From JAAYDI01 sp052034005 (GTDB taxonomy: Bacteria > Planctomycetota > Planctomycetia > Pirellulales > Pirellulaceae): a stretch of DNA of 64,000 nucleotides. The DNA lies in the NCBI GenBank assembly GCA_052034005.1, contig JBPOJB010000022.1, positions 44,355 through 108,354 of the forward strand. The letters run 5' to 3'. The translations under genes were made by a program, and so were the position numbers. Of this stretch, positions 35,098 to 43,941 are shown piece after piece (position 1 is the first letter of the stretch; the number at the start of each line of letters is the position of its first letter). Below the pieces are notes generated by a model, which saw only the letters and a list, made by a program, of their open reading frames with translations, did no database searches and had not been told where the DNA came from.

Positions 35098-36692
35098 GCC
35101 GGCCTGGGGACGGCATACCGGTTGTACAGCGTCAGCGCGACGGCGGTGGTGAAGGACATGCCGCCGAAGAGCAGCCACATCAGGTCGGGCCGGCCCAGGT
35201 CGCGCGCCAACTTGCCGTACACCACGCCGCCCAGCACGTTTCCGAACAGCATCCCCAGCGAGACGGCGATGAAATAATAGCCCATGTAGAGCGCCACCTT
35301 GTCCTTGGGCGCGATGCTGCCGATATACTCCTGGCTCGTCGGGCTGGCCATCATCTCGCCAATCGAGAAGACGAACATGGCCAGCACGACGAGCCACCCC
35401 GAGGCGTGGAGCGTCCCCTCGGTGCCGCCGCCGCTGAGGGCCGGCAGCGAGAGGCCGATGCCGGCCACGACGATGCCTGTGATCATGCCGGGGAAGCGGC
35501 CCATCTTCGCCACCGTCAGCGACACCGCTACCTGGAAGATGACGATGAACAGCGGATCGAGGTTCGAGATCCACTCGGGGTTCACCTTGCCGCCACCTGC
35601 CACATAGTCGGTGACGGCCTGCGACCAGCTCGACAGGCCCAGTCCGCCCAGGACCCGGGCCGAGAACTCCAGCAGCGGCTCGGTCTGCACGAACTCCTGA
35701 ACGTACTTGACCAGCGGCACGCCCCCCAGGATCTGGTTGAACGACGTCCAGAACCCTGACAGGATCAGCAGGTACAGGGCGAACCGCCAGTTGCTCACCT
35801 GCATCGGCTTGAAACACCACGGCCGGCGGTCCACCCGGCCCGGCGCGGGGCCGACGATGCGGAACAGCAGGTCGAGACTCAAGTTCAGCGCCAGCCAGCC
35901 GAGGGCCGCCAGGCCCGCATCCTTCCAGGTCAGCCAGCTCTTGCCCGCGGCGAAGAACGCGACGAGCATGCCGAACACGCAGAGGAAGAACCGGACATTG
36001 CCCAGCACTTCCATCGCGTCGCGCAGGACCTTGCCGACCGAGCGCTTGGCCGCGGACGCCGACTCGGTCGTCGGCTCCTTGAAGAAGAAGATGACCCAGA
36101 GGAAGTTGACGGCAATGAAGGCCGAGGAGCTGATGAAGAGCCGGTTCCACTGCGACACGCCTGTCACCGGGTCGGGGCTGCGGAGGTAGCCGGAAATGGC
36201 CGGGCCCAGGAACCCGCCCACATTGACCATCATGTAGAAAATGCCGAACCCCAACTGCGACGTGCGCTGGTCGGTGACGCGGGCCACCGTGCCGACCACG
36301 ATCGGCTTGAAGATCGCGGCGCCGACGGCCACCAACAGGAAGCCGAACAGGAACGTGCTGTAGGAATCGAGCGTACCGAGCAGCCAGTAGCAGGGCGTCA
36401 GGATCGCGAAGGCCAGCAGGAACATCTTCTTGTAGCCGTAGCGGTCGCCCAGCGCGCCGGTGATGACCGGCATCAGATACAGGGCGAACATGACGATGCC
36501 GATGATCGTCCCGGCGTCCTCCTCGCTCAGCCCCAGCCCGTTCTTCTCCCGTGCGTCTGTCAGGTAGAGCGCCAGCGGGGTGTACATGCCGTACCACGCC
36601 ATGCGCTCGAAGATCTCCATCGTGTTCGCGACATAGAACGTGCGCGGAAACGACTTGACCTGCTGGATCAGCCCTGCCTTCGGCTCCGGCAT
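35091..36692 (-). CDS. POT/PTR2-family proton-coupled transporter (downstream copy)
   Basis: A 533-residue multi-pass transporter of the POT branch of MFS, probably proton-coupled uptake of peptides or related solutes. Signature parts are FYVANTMEIFERMAWYGMY (EXXER-type motif), GALGDRYGYKKMF and the PTR2 block FGIFYMMVNVGGFLGP. ATG 36692 was preferred over GTG 36695 because GAGGAG lies 7 nt upstream of the ATG. It contains long loops, including a charged one near residue 220. It is the second gene of a two-gene POT operon; the two are only distantly similar. Confidence 0.85.
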   Translation of the reverse strand: MPEPKAGLIQQVKSFPRTFYVANTMEIFERMAWYGMYTPLALYLTDAREKNGLGLSEEDAGTIIGIVMFALYLMPVITGALGDRYGYKKMFLLAFAILTPCYWLLGTLDSYSTFLFGFLLVAVGAAIFKPIVVGTVARVTDQRTSQLGFGIFYMMVNVGGFLGPAISGYLRSPDPVTGVSQWNRLFISSSAFIAVNFLWVIFFFKEPTTESASAAKRSVGKVLRDAMEVLGNVRFFLCVFGMLVAFFAAGKSWLTWKDAGLAALGWLALNLSLDLLFRIVGPAPGRVDRRPWCFKPMQVSNWRFALYLLILSGFWTSFNQILGGVPLVKYVQEFVQTEPLLEFSARVLGGLGLSSWSQAVTDYVAGGGKVNPEWISNLDPLFIVIFQVAVSLTVAKMGRFPGMITGIVVAGIGLSLPALSGGGTEGTLHASGWLVVLAMFVFSIGEMMASPTSQEYIGSIAPKDKVALYMGYYFIAVSLGMLFGNVLGGVVYGKLARDLGRPDLMWLLFGGMSFTTAVALTLYNRYAVPRPAE

Positions 36693-36705
36693 CACGCAAC
36701 TCCTC

Positions 36706-38214
36706 TCACTTGACCCCGTGCATCATGCGCTTGAGCAGCGGCACCAGCGCCAGCAGCACGACGGCGCCCACGGCCGTGATCACGGCAATCCGCGTGAAGA
36801 CGAAGTCGAACGGGCGGCCTTCGGCCGAGCCGGCGACCCACGGGGCCAGCACGTTACCCAACGCGCTGGACATGAACCAGACGCCCATGAACAGGCCCAC
36901 CAACCGTGCCGGCGACAACTTGGTGATCGTGGACAGCCCCACGGGCGACAAGCACAGCTCGCCCGTCGTGTGCAGGAAGAAGCCCAGGATCAGCCAGCTC
37001 ATCGCGCACTTGCCCGTCGCCGACCCCTGCGCTTCCTTGGCACCGAGCAGCAACATCACGAACCCCAGCGACAGGAACGCGAGCCCCAACACGAACTTCA
37101 ACGGCGAGGACGGCTCCAGCCGCTGGCGGTCCAGCCAGACCCAGGTCGCCGCGGCCGGGATGCACATGAGGATCACCAGCAGCGGATTGACGAAGTTGGC
37201 CAGGAACGCCGCCGGTACCTCCCTGCCCCACACGTTGCGTTCGACCACCTCCTGCGTGAAGAGCGTGATCGTGCTGCCGGCCAGCTCGTAGAAACCCCAG
37301 AACACCACCGAGAACGCGCAGAGCACGAGGATGACGATCATCCGGCCCGCCTCTTCCCGCGTCCCCCGGACCGCCTCCCACAGCAGATAGAGCAGGACCG
37401 GACCCGCCACGATCACCGCCAGGTTCTGCACCCACGCGGGCCGGGAAATCAGGTACGCGCACAGCGGGACCCACACGAGGATCCCCAGCAGCAGCGCGGC
37501 GCCGTTGGGCAGGCCGAGAGGGCCGACCGCCCGCAGGCTCGCACCCTTCGGCGGCATCCCCCGCCCGACGATCGTCCCGCGCGCGGACGCGAAGATGATC
37601 AGGCCCAGGATCATCCCGGCCCCTGCCAGCAGGAACCCCAGCTCCCAACCGAATTTCTGCGCGAAGCCCGCGGAGAAACTGGCCGCCAGCGCGCCGGTGT
37701 TCATTCCCATATAGAAGATGTTGAACCCGGTGTCGCGCCGCGTGTCGCGCGGTTCGTACAGCGCGCCCACCATCGTGGAGATGTTGGGTTTGAAGAAGCC
37801 GTTGCCCGTCGACAGCAATGCCAGACCCAGGAAGAACAGCCAGTTGAGCGACTCGGTCGGCACCCCGCGCTGGACCACCAGCCACGCATGCGCCGCCAAG
37901 GCGAACTGCGCCAAGGCCATCAGCGCCCCGCCGATGTAGATCGCCCGGCGCTGGCCCAGCAGCCGATCCGCCAGCAGGCCGCCCAGCAAGGGTGTGGCGT
38001 AGACGAACCCCAGGTAGGCCCCGTAGATCGCCACCGCCTGCGCGCCCGCCCCTTGAGCCTCCAGGGCGGTCAAGACCACGAACGTCATGTAGAGCGTCAG
38101 GATCCCCCGCATCGTGTAGAAGCTGAACCGCTCCCACAATGCCGTGAGCGACACCACGTACAGACCCTTGGGGTGTCCCACCAGTGTGCCGTGCACACCT
38201 GCCGCGTCGTTCAT
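36706..38214 (-). CDS. POT-family peptide transporter (upstream copy)
   Basis: A 502-residue proton-dependent oligopeptide transporter. The ExxERFxxY motif is intact (LWERFSFYTMRGIL), as are the NGFFKPNISTMVGALY and FNIFYMGMNTGALAASF signatures of the PTR2/POT family. About 12-14 membrane helices can be drawn. GAGGAG lies 7 nt before the ATG at 38214. It is followed after 13 bp by the second POT gene, implying co-transcription. Likely substrate is di- or tripeptides by family, but this is not proven by motifs. Confidence 0.92.
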   Translation of the reverse strand: MNDAAGVHGTLVGHPKGLYVVSLTALWERFSFYTMRGILTLYMTFVVLTALEAQGAGAQAVAIYGAYLGFVYATPLLGGLLADRLLGQRRAIYIGGALMALAQFALAAHAWLVVQRGVPTESLNWLFFLGLALLSTGNGFFKPNISTMVGALYEPRDTRRDTGFNIFYMGMNTGALAASFSAGFAQKFGWELGFLLAGAGMILGLIIFASARGTIVGRGMPPKGASLRAVGPLGLPNGAALLLGILVWVPLCAYLISRPAWVQNLAVIVAGPVLLYLLWEAVRGTREEAGRMIVILVLCAFSVVFWGFYELAGSTITLFTQEVVERNVWGREVPAAFLANFVNPLLVILMCIPAAATWVWLDRQRLEPSSPLKFVLGLAFLSLGFVMLLLGAKEAQGSATGKCAMSWLILGFFLHTTGELCLSPVGLSTITKLSPARLVGLFMGVWFMSSALGNVLAPWVAGSAEGRPFDFVFTRIAVITAVGAVVLLALVPLLKRMMHGVK

Positions 38215-38386
38215 GCAATGGCTCCTCGCGTGCCCCGATCGTCCCGTGCCGCGCGCCCGCCGCGCCGAGTCGCCTCGGACGGCGGCGCATGTGGTGGCAG
38301 CATACCATCGCCCGAGAGTGAAGGTCCAGGCGGCTGACCTCCGCTGGGGCCGTCCGGGCGCGGCGCGGATCGCCGGAGAGCTGGTT

Positions 38387-39991
38387 CTACTTCAAGCGCC
38401 GCCAGAGCGTGGCGGTGCTGATCCCGAGGATCTCAGCCGCGCGGCGGCGGTGGCCGCCGACCGAGTCGAGCACGGCCTGGATGTGCTGCCGCTCGACCTC
38501 CTGGAGCGAGCGGTTGACGGCGCCGGGCAGGGCCGCCTGTGCGTGGTGCGTGATCCCGGCCGGCAGGTCTTCGGGGCGAATCACGCCGCCCTTGCAGAAC
38601 ACGGCCGCGCGCTCGATGGCGTTCTCCAGCTCCCGAACGTTGCCCGGCCACGGATAGGACGTGAGGCAGTCGATCGCCGTCGAGTCGAGCCGCAGCCGCG
38701 CGATGTGCAGCCGTGCGGCCGTCTTCTCCACCAGGTGCCGCGCCAAGGGCACGATGTCCTCCGGCCGGTCGCGCAGCGGAGGGACTTCGATCTCGATCAC
38801 ACCCAGCCGATAGTACAGATCCTCGCGGAACTGGCCGCTCCGGACGGCCTGCTTCAGGTTCTTGTTCGTGGCGGCGATCACGCGGATGTCCACTTTGCGC
38901 GGCTTGTTCTCGCCGATCCGGATGATCTCGCGCTCCTGGAGGACGCGCAGCAGCTTGGTCTGCATGTCGGCCGACACATCGCCGATCTCGTCGAGAAACA
39001 CGGTGCCACCGTTCCCCTCCTCGAACAGCCCCGATCGGTCGTGGAGGGCGCCGGTGAACGCGCCGGCCTGGTGCCCAAACAGCTCGCTCTCGAGCAGCGT
39101 GGCCGGCAACGCGCCGCAGTTGACCGCCACGAAAGGGCCGCGCGCGCGGGGAGAGGTGTGGTGGATGTGCCGGGCCAGCACTTCCTTGCCCGAGCCGCTC
39201 TCGCCCGTGATGAGCACGGATGAATCGTAGTGCGCCGCGCGCGTGGCCAGATCCAGCACCTGACGGTAGGCCGTGCTGTGCACTTCCACCGGCACCACCG
39301 CCATCGCCTTCTCCAGGCTCTCGATGCGGCGACGCTGTTGCGAGATCTCCTGCATCTTCTCCTTGAGCTCCTGGGTCAGCCGCATCACTTCCCCCTGAAT
39401 GTCCTCGGCGTGAAAGAAGGGAATATACGGGTCGATCTCCGCGCCCCAGGAGGCCCGGTCCTTGCCCACCGCCGCGCAGACGCGGTCCCCCTTGCCCCGG
39501 CACTTCCGCTCGACAAAGAAAATCTCCTGGCCCGTGCAGAACGACGCGTACCCGCTCGCATAACCCACCATCGTCCAGCACACCGGATCCTCCGTCCGGC
39601 CTAAGACCATCCGCTGCTCCTCCACCTCGACCGAGTCGTGCCAGGTCACCTCCATCAGGAACGGACCCGGACCCTCGACCACCTGCAGCGTCTTGACGAC
39701 GCACCGCACGATCCCCTGCAACAGGTGCATGCGCGGCCCGGCCCGCAGCCAGTCCTCCAGACTGTCCCACTGGAAGATCCGCTTCATGGCCGCCGCATCC
39801 GCGCGCCCCCAGAAGTTGCCGTACCGCGTGAACACGCGCCGCGCCTGGTCCACCCCCATCATCTCGACCAGATCCTTGCGCAGCTGGGCCAACGCGTCGG
39901 ACGACTGCAGCACCAACCGCCGGCCGTGCAGGTCAAACCGCCCGTCCGCCAGATCCACCAGCTCCGCCAAGGTCAGCTCGTCCGCCTTCAC
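38387..39991 (-). CDS. sigma-54 activator with MopR/DmpR/XylR-like aromatic sensor
   Basis: A 534-residue transcription activator. Residues 1-~190 are an XylR-N/V4R sensor; Cys138, Glu161, Cys164 and Cys172 have exactly the spacing of the MopR zinc site (C155, E178, C181, C189), and His89 and Trp117 fall where MopR His106 and Trp134 hold phenol hydroxyl (positions recalled from the literature). A coiled linker (about 195-230) leads to the AAA+ domain with Walker A GESGSGKE (263-270), the sigma-54 contact loop GAFTGA (310-315) and FLDEIGD, then a Fis-type helix-turn-helix at the C-terminus (RRRAAEILGISTATLWRRL). GTG 39991 follows AAAGGAG (6 nt). It is divergent from the M20/acetate kinase operon, which has a sigma-54 promoter. 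Confidence 0.93.
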   Translation of the reverse strand: MKADELTLAELVDLADGRFDLHGRRLVLQSSDALAQLRKDLVEMMGVDQARRVFTRYGNFWGRADAAAMKRIFQWDSLEDWLRAGPRMHLLQGIVRCVVKTLQVVEGPGPFLMEVTWHDSVEVEEQRMVLGRTEDPVCWTMVGYASGYASFCTGQEIFFVERKCRGKGDRVCAAVGKDRASWGAEIDPYIPFFHAEDIQGEVMRLTQELKEKMQEISQQRRRIESLEKAMAVVPVEVHSTAYRQVLDLATRAAHYDSSVLITGESGSGKEVLARHIHHTSPRARGPFVAVNCGALPATLLESELFGHQAGAFTGALHDRSGLFEEGNGGTVFLDEIGDVSADMQTKLLRVLQEREIIRIGENKPRKVDIRVIAATNKNLKQAVRSGQFREDLYYRLGVIEIEVPPLRDRPEDIVPLARHLVEKTAARLHIARLRLDSTAIDCLTSYPWPGNVRELENAIERAAVFCKGGVIRPEDLPAGITHHAQAALPGAVNRSLQEVERQHIQAVLDSVGGHRRRAAEILGISTATLWRRLK

Positions 39992-40001
39992 CGGCCACTC
40001 C

Positions 40002-40014
40002 TTTCAATTTGAAA
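40002..40014. promoter_or_regulatory. TTTCAA-T-TTGAAA palindrome, possible activator site
   Basis: A perfect 6-bp inverted repeat around one base, about 76 bp upstream of the -24 element of the divergent operon, followed by an AT-rich stretch in an otherwise GC-rich region. This is the geometry of an upstream activator site for an XylR-type regulator. It also overlaps the ribosome-binding region of the regulator gene, so autoregulation is possible. Confidence 0.4.
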
Positions 40015-40089
40015 GATCGCCGTTTCATTATGCAATGCTTTTCGGGTGGGGTCAACGGGTCGGACGCGGGGATCGGGCGGCCGGGCGGT

Positions 40090-40105
40090 TGGCACGCGGT
40101 GTGCA
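40090..40105 (+). promoter_or_regulatory. sigma-54 (-24/-12) promoter of the M20/acetate kinase operon
   Basis: TGGCACG-CGGT-GTGCA matches the sigma-54 consensus TGGCACG-N4-TTGCA at all positions but one, with GG and GC at the required spacing. Expected transcription start is about 12 nt downstream of the GC, some 80 bp before the M20 gene. The divergent neighbour encodes a sigma-54 activator, which strongly supports the call. Confidence 0.8.
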
Positions 40106-40199
40106 TCAGGGGTGGGTCGGCACGGCACGAGCCACCCCGCACGTTGCGGAGAGGCGTTTCGGCCCTGGGCCCAGCCACTCGACCCGAGGAGAAATGAAC

Positions 40200-41429
40200 A
40201 TGTACGCGTTGTTGGCGGCCAAGAACCGTGGGCTCTGCGATGACGCGCTGGCGTTTGCCGGGGACTTGATCCGTACGCCCAGCCCATCGCTGCAGGAGGG
40301 CGACGTGGCCCGTCTTGTGGCGGACCGCATGCAGGCGCTCGGCTACGACCGGGTGGTCACGGACGAGTACGGGAACGTGGTGGGGATCCTGTTCGGTCGC
40401 ACGGGGCAGTCGACGGTGCTGTTGAGTTCGCACATGGACACGGTGGAGGTGGGCGACGAGTCGGCGTGGCAGCATCCGCCGTTTGGCGGCGTGGTGCGCG
40501 GCGATGTGCTGTACGGGGCCGGCGCGTCGGACTGCAAGGCCGGGCTGGCAGCTCAGGTCTACGCCGGGGCGTTGCTCAAGCGGTCGCTCTTACCGCTGCG
40601 CGGCAATCTGGTTGTGGCGGCCACGGTGTCGGAGGAGCGTGGTGGGAGCCCGGGTCTGCGGCACCTGATGCGCGAGACGCTGCCTTCGCTCGAGATCCAA
40701 CCCGACTTCGCGGTGCTCGGCGAGCCCACGGCGCTGAGCATTTTCTACGGCCACGACGGGTCGGCGACGCTCGAGGTGCTGATCGAGGGCCCGGACAGTT
40801 TTCAAGTCAACGATGCCACCCATGCGGTGTTTGAGAACCTGCAGGGCCAGTACGCGACGGCTCAGCGCCCGGGCGAGCTGGAACGGCAGATTCTCGGTCC
40901 GCCGCGATTCCAGCAGACGCCCGGCCTGTCGTGCGGCGTGATCCAGGTCTGCCGTCGGCTGCCCGACACGGAGACGGTCGGCGGCCTGGTCGAGCAGGTC
41001 AAGCGGGAGGCGCGTGCGGCGGCCGCCTCGGTCGCCCGGGTGGCGGTGGATGTGACGGTGCGGCAGGAGGAACGGCAACTGTACACCAAGCGGACGACGA
41101 TCCTGGAACAGCGGATCGAACCCTGGTCGCTCGATCCGTTCCATCCGCTGGTGACCCGCGCCCGCCAGGCGCTGGCCGCGGCCGGCTGCCGCGTGGACTG
41201 CGGCAAGTGGCAGCTCCCGCGGCTGGGCATGGGCACGGCCGGCGGCGTGCTGGTGAACGAGTTCCGGGTGCCGGCGATCGGCTACGGCCCGGGCGCGGAG
41301 GAGACCTGCCACGTCCCCGACGAGTCGGTCTCGGTGGCCCGGGTGCGCGAATCGATCTACGGCACGGCCGCGATCGTCCACAGCCTGGTCGGGATCCCGG
41401 TCTGCGGCTGGACGGTGGATGAGATATGA
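40200..41429 (+). CDS. M20-family metallohydrolase (YgeY-like)
   Basis: A 409-residue zinc-dependent amidohydrolase/peptidase. The metal ligands of M20 enzymes are all in place: SSHMDTV, GASDCKAG, SEERGG (general base Glu), LGEPT and the final CHVPDES. Overall layout and the end segment NEFRVPAIGYGPGAEE resemble the YgeY-type hydrolases more than succinyl-diaminopimelate desuccinylase. Start: GAGGAG is 8 nt before ATG 40200 and only 2 nt before ATG 40194, so 40200 is preferred. It is the first gene of a sigma-54-driven operon and overlaps acetate kinase by ATGA. It probably releases an acid from an amide, whose fate involves the kinase (inference). Confidence 0.85.
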   Translation: MYALLAAKNRGLCDDALAFAGDLIRTPSPSLQEGDVARLVADRMQALGYDRVVTDEYGNVVGILFGRTGQSTVLLSSHMDTVEVGDESAWQHPPFGGVVRGDVLYGAGASDCKAGLAAQVYAGALLKRSLLPLRGNLVVAATVSEERGGSPGLRHLMRETLPSLEIQPDFAVLGEPTALSIFYGHDGSATLEVLIEGPDSFQVNDATHAVFENLQGQYATAQRPGELERQILGPPRFQQTPGLSCGVIQVCRRLPDTETVGGLVEQVKREARAAAASVARVAVDVTVRQEERQLYTKRTTILEQRIEPWSLDPFHPLVTRARQALAAAGCRVDCGKWQLPRLGMGTAGGVLVNEFRVPAIGYGPGAEETCHVPDESVSVARVRESIYGTAAIVHSLVGIPVCGWTVDEI

Positions 41430-42628
41430 ACGTGTTGGTGTTCAACTGCGGCAGCTCCTCGCTCAAGTACCGGCTGATCGCCATGCCCGGTGAGCAGGAG
41501 CTTTCGGGCGGCGAGGCGCAGCGGATCGGCCCGGTCACGGCCAAGCCCTCCTGCCTCGTGCTCAATCGGGGCGCGGCCGGCAAGGAGACGCTCGAGCGCC
41601 CGATGCGGAACCATGCCGAGGCGCTGCAGGAAGTCGTCCACGAGCTGCACGCCACGCCCGGCGCGTTGCCCGACGTGATCGGCCATCGGCTGGTCAACGG
41701 CGGCCCGTCCATCCTGACGCACTCGCGCGTGGACGACGCGGTGCTGGCCGAGCTCGTGGCGCACCAGGGCCTTGCGCCGATCCACAACCCGCCCGCCATC
41801 GCCACGATCCAAGCGTGCCGCGAGGCGTTCCCCGGCCTGCCGCAAGTCGTGATCTCCGACACCGCCTTCCACCGTACGATCCCGCCGCACGCGCGCACCT
41901 ACGCCATCCCGCAGGGCGTGGGCCGCGACCTGGGGATCCGCAAGTACGGCTATCACGGCATCAGCCACGAATACGTGGTGACCGAGACCGCGCGGCTGAT
42001 GGGGATCCCGGTGGACCGTTTCCGCGCGGTGAGCTGCCACCTGGGCAGCGGCGGCGCCAGCCTCTGCGCGGTGGTCGACGGCCGCTCGGTCGACAACACG
42101 ATGGGCTACTCGCCGCTGCAAGGGCTGATCATGAGCACGCGTTGCGGCGACCTGGATCCGGGCATCGCGCTGCGCCTGCTGGCGGATGCCGCGGGCGACA
42201 AGGCGGCCGTCGAACAGCTGCTGAACCATCGCAGCGGCGTGCTGGGCCTGTCCGGCAGGTCGGCCGACATCCGCGATGCGCTGGAGTCGGCCGACGCGGA
42301 CCCGACCGCCCGGCGCGCGCTGACCACCACGCAAGTCTACCTGTGGCGGCTCAAAAAATACCTGGGCGCCTACCTCACCCTGGTCGGCGACGCCCAGGCC
42401 GTGATCTTCACCGACACGATCGGCGAGACGGTGCCGGCGGTCCGCGAGGCGGTCTGCGCCGGCCTGGACGCGTTCGGTGTCGCCATCGATCCGGCCCGCA
42501 ATGCGGCCGTCCGGAACCTGCCGGCCGATGTGGCGGCCGACGCCAGCCGCGTCCGCGTCTGGGCCGTCGCCACGAACGAAGAAATCTCCATCGCCCGATC
42601 CACGTACCACGCCCAATGCACATCCTGA
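41426..42628 (+). CDS. ackA: acetate/propionate-type kinase
   Basis: A 400-residue ASKHA-fold kinase that interconverts acetate + ATP and acetyl phosphate + ADP. Catalytic blocks are intact: NCGSSSLKY, GHR (in VIGHRLVNGG), SDTAFHRTIP, KYGYHGISHEY, CHLGSGGASL, STRCGDLDPG (with the catalytic Arg) and the C-terminal TNEEISIAR. One change from the usual motif is Asn for His in GHRxVHGG, and Ser-Gly-Gly for Asn-Gly in HLGNGAS. It overlaps the M20 gene by 4 bp upstream and the degenerate paralogue by 13 bp downstream, so all three are translationally linked. Acyl preference is uncertain; no pta gene is nearby. Confidence 0.9.
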   Translation: MNVLVFNCGSSSLKYRLIAMPGEQELSGGEAQRIGPVTAKPSCLVLNRGAAGKETLERPMRNHAEALQEVVHELHATPGALPDVIGHRLVNGGPSILTHSRVDDAVLAELVAHQGLAPIHNPPAIATIQACREAFPGLPQVVISDTAFHRTIPPHARTYAIPQGVGRDLGIRKYGYHGISHEYVVTETARLMGIPVDRFRAVSCHLGSGGASLCAVVDGRSVDNTMGYSPLQGLIMSTRCGDLDPGIALRLLADAAGDKAAVEQLLNHRSGVLGLSGRSADIRDALESADADPTARRALTTTQVYLWRLKKYLGAYLTLVGDAQAVIFTDTIGETVPAVREAVCAGLDAFGVAIDPARNAAVRNLPADVAADASRVRVWAVATNEEISIARSTYHAQCTS

Positions 42629-43734
42629 TTTTCCAACCCACGCTCGGCAGCCTCCACTTCGCCGCCTTCCGCAACGGCGCGGTCGGGCCGATCCTCGAAT
42701 CCACCCTCGACCAGGCGCAATTCGACCGGCGCACCACCCGCTTCCCCGACTCGGTGTTCCAGCAGGTCGACCAGGCCCTGCGCCGCGCCGAACTGCCGCC
42801 ACCCGACCTGATCGGCGTGCGGGCCCTTTACGGGGGCGAGCAATTCCCTCGCCCCGTGTTCGTGACCGACGACGTGCTGAAGGACCTGACGCAACTCGCA
42901 CATCAGGCGCCCCTGCACCTGCCGCTGCTGGTCGAGTTCCTCCAGGCGCTCCGCGCGGCGCTGGCCGACACACCGGTGGCCGTGGTGTTCGAAACGTCCT
43001 TCTTCGTCGATCTGCCCGAACGCGAGCGCTGGTACGCCCTGGACCCCGACCTGATGCAAGCGCAGTCGCTCCGCCGGTTCGGCTTCCACGGCATCTTCCA
43101 CGACGCCGCCTGCCTGGAAGCCGCACGTCGACTCGGCTCGCGACAGCTCCGCATCGCCTCAGTCTGCCTGGAACCACGCCCGGAACTGGCCGCCTGTGTC
43201 GGTCGCCGGCCGGTCATGGTCACCGGGGGCAACACGCCCATCGAGGGACTGCCCGGCGAAACCATCTGCGGCGACCTGGACCCGAGTGTTGTGCTCAAGC
43301 TGGCCGATGACATGCATTGGGGGCCCGAGGCAACCAGCCGCGTCCTCTCGTCCCAGAGCGGCCTGCTGGGCATGCTCGGTCACCCCATCACGCTCGCGGA
43401 ACTGCTCGACAGCGCGGACGATGCGCGGCAACTGGCACGGGACCACTTTCGGCACTGCGTGCTGCGCGCCTGCGGCGCGGCCATTGCCGCCATGGGCGGC
43501 CTCGATGCGATCGTCTACTGCGGCCGCTACGCGGCAGCCGGCACGTCCCTGCACGCCTGGCTCGGTCCCCGACTGGCCCGCGCCACCCGTCGCGACACGC
43601 CCTACCTGATCCAGACCCGCAGCCTGAGCCAGCACCTGTGTGACATCGTCCGAGTGCTGGCCAGCGAGGCGAGCGCCCCGGGAGGCGCGCCCTGCGGCAG
43701 GCCGTATGCTCGCCAGCCCCGAAACGCCCCATAA
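42616..43734 (+). CDS. acetate kinase-like protein lacking catalytic residues (pseudokinase)
   Basis: A 372-residue protein that aligns by eye with the acetate kinase just upstream but has lost its active site. NCGSSSLKY has become QPTLGSLHF, DTAFHRTIP has become ETSFFVDLP, the phosphate loop HLGSGGASL has become CLEPRPELAAC, and the catalytic Arg in STRCGDLDPG is Ile (ETICGDLDPS). The TNEE end motif is missing. Fold-marking blocks remain (FGFHGIFHD, GDLDPSVVLKL, SQSGLLGMLGH), as does Arg of GVR. The frame is intact, so it is a maintained protein and not decay. The 13-bp overlap suggests a stoichiometric partner or regulator of the kinase (inference). Start ATG 42616 has no strong ribosome site, as expected for coupling. 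Confidence 0.8.
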   Translation: MHILIFQPTLGSLHFAAFRNGAVGPILESTLDQAQFDRRTTRFPDSVFQQVDQALRRAELPPPDLIGVRALYGGEQFPRPVFVTDDVLKDLTQLAHQAPLHLPLLVEFLQALRAALADTPVAVVFETSFFVDLPERERWYALDPDLMQAQSLRRFGFHGIFHDAACLEAARRLGSRQLRIASVCLEPRPELAACVGRRPVMVTGGNTPIEGLPGETICGDLDPSVVLKLADDMHWGPEATSRVLSSQSGLLGMLGHPITLAELLDSADDARQLARDHFRHCVLRACGAAIAAMGGLDAIVYCGRYAAAGTSLHAWLGPRLARATRRDTPYLIQTRSLSQHLCDIVRVLASEASAPGGAPCGRPYARQPRNAP

Positions 43735-43811
43735 ACCGCCGACACCCCAGAAACCGCTCGCACCCTGCCTTGACCCCGACCGCCCGCCGCCCGCCGTCCA
43801 CCTATTTTCTC

Positions 43812-43841
43812 TTGCCCCGCTTCCCAACCATGTGCTAATCT
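43812..43841 (+). promoter_or_regulatory. possible sigma-70 promoter for the PVC cytochrome gene
   Basis: TTGCCC, 18 nt, then TAATCT preceded by TGC (extended -10 pattern), about 100 bp upstream of the large cytochrome gene. The match is moderate and was chosen by eye. Confidence 0.3.
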
Positions 43842-43941
43842 CCCGACCCGTCTATGGGCCGAGCGTCTGCGCGCAGGTCGCAGGTCGATGGATGTCAGGG
43901 AAGCTGAACGAGTTGCTGCGAATGCAACGGGCGAGGATGCC

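Noticed and set aside
42616..43734. Pseudogene label for the acetate kinase-like gene
   Set aside because: The frame has no stops or shifts over 372 codons and keeps fold-marking blocks, so a maintained non-catalytic protein is more likely.
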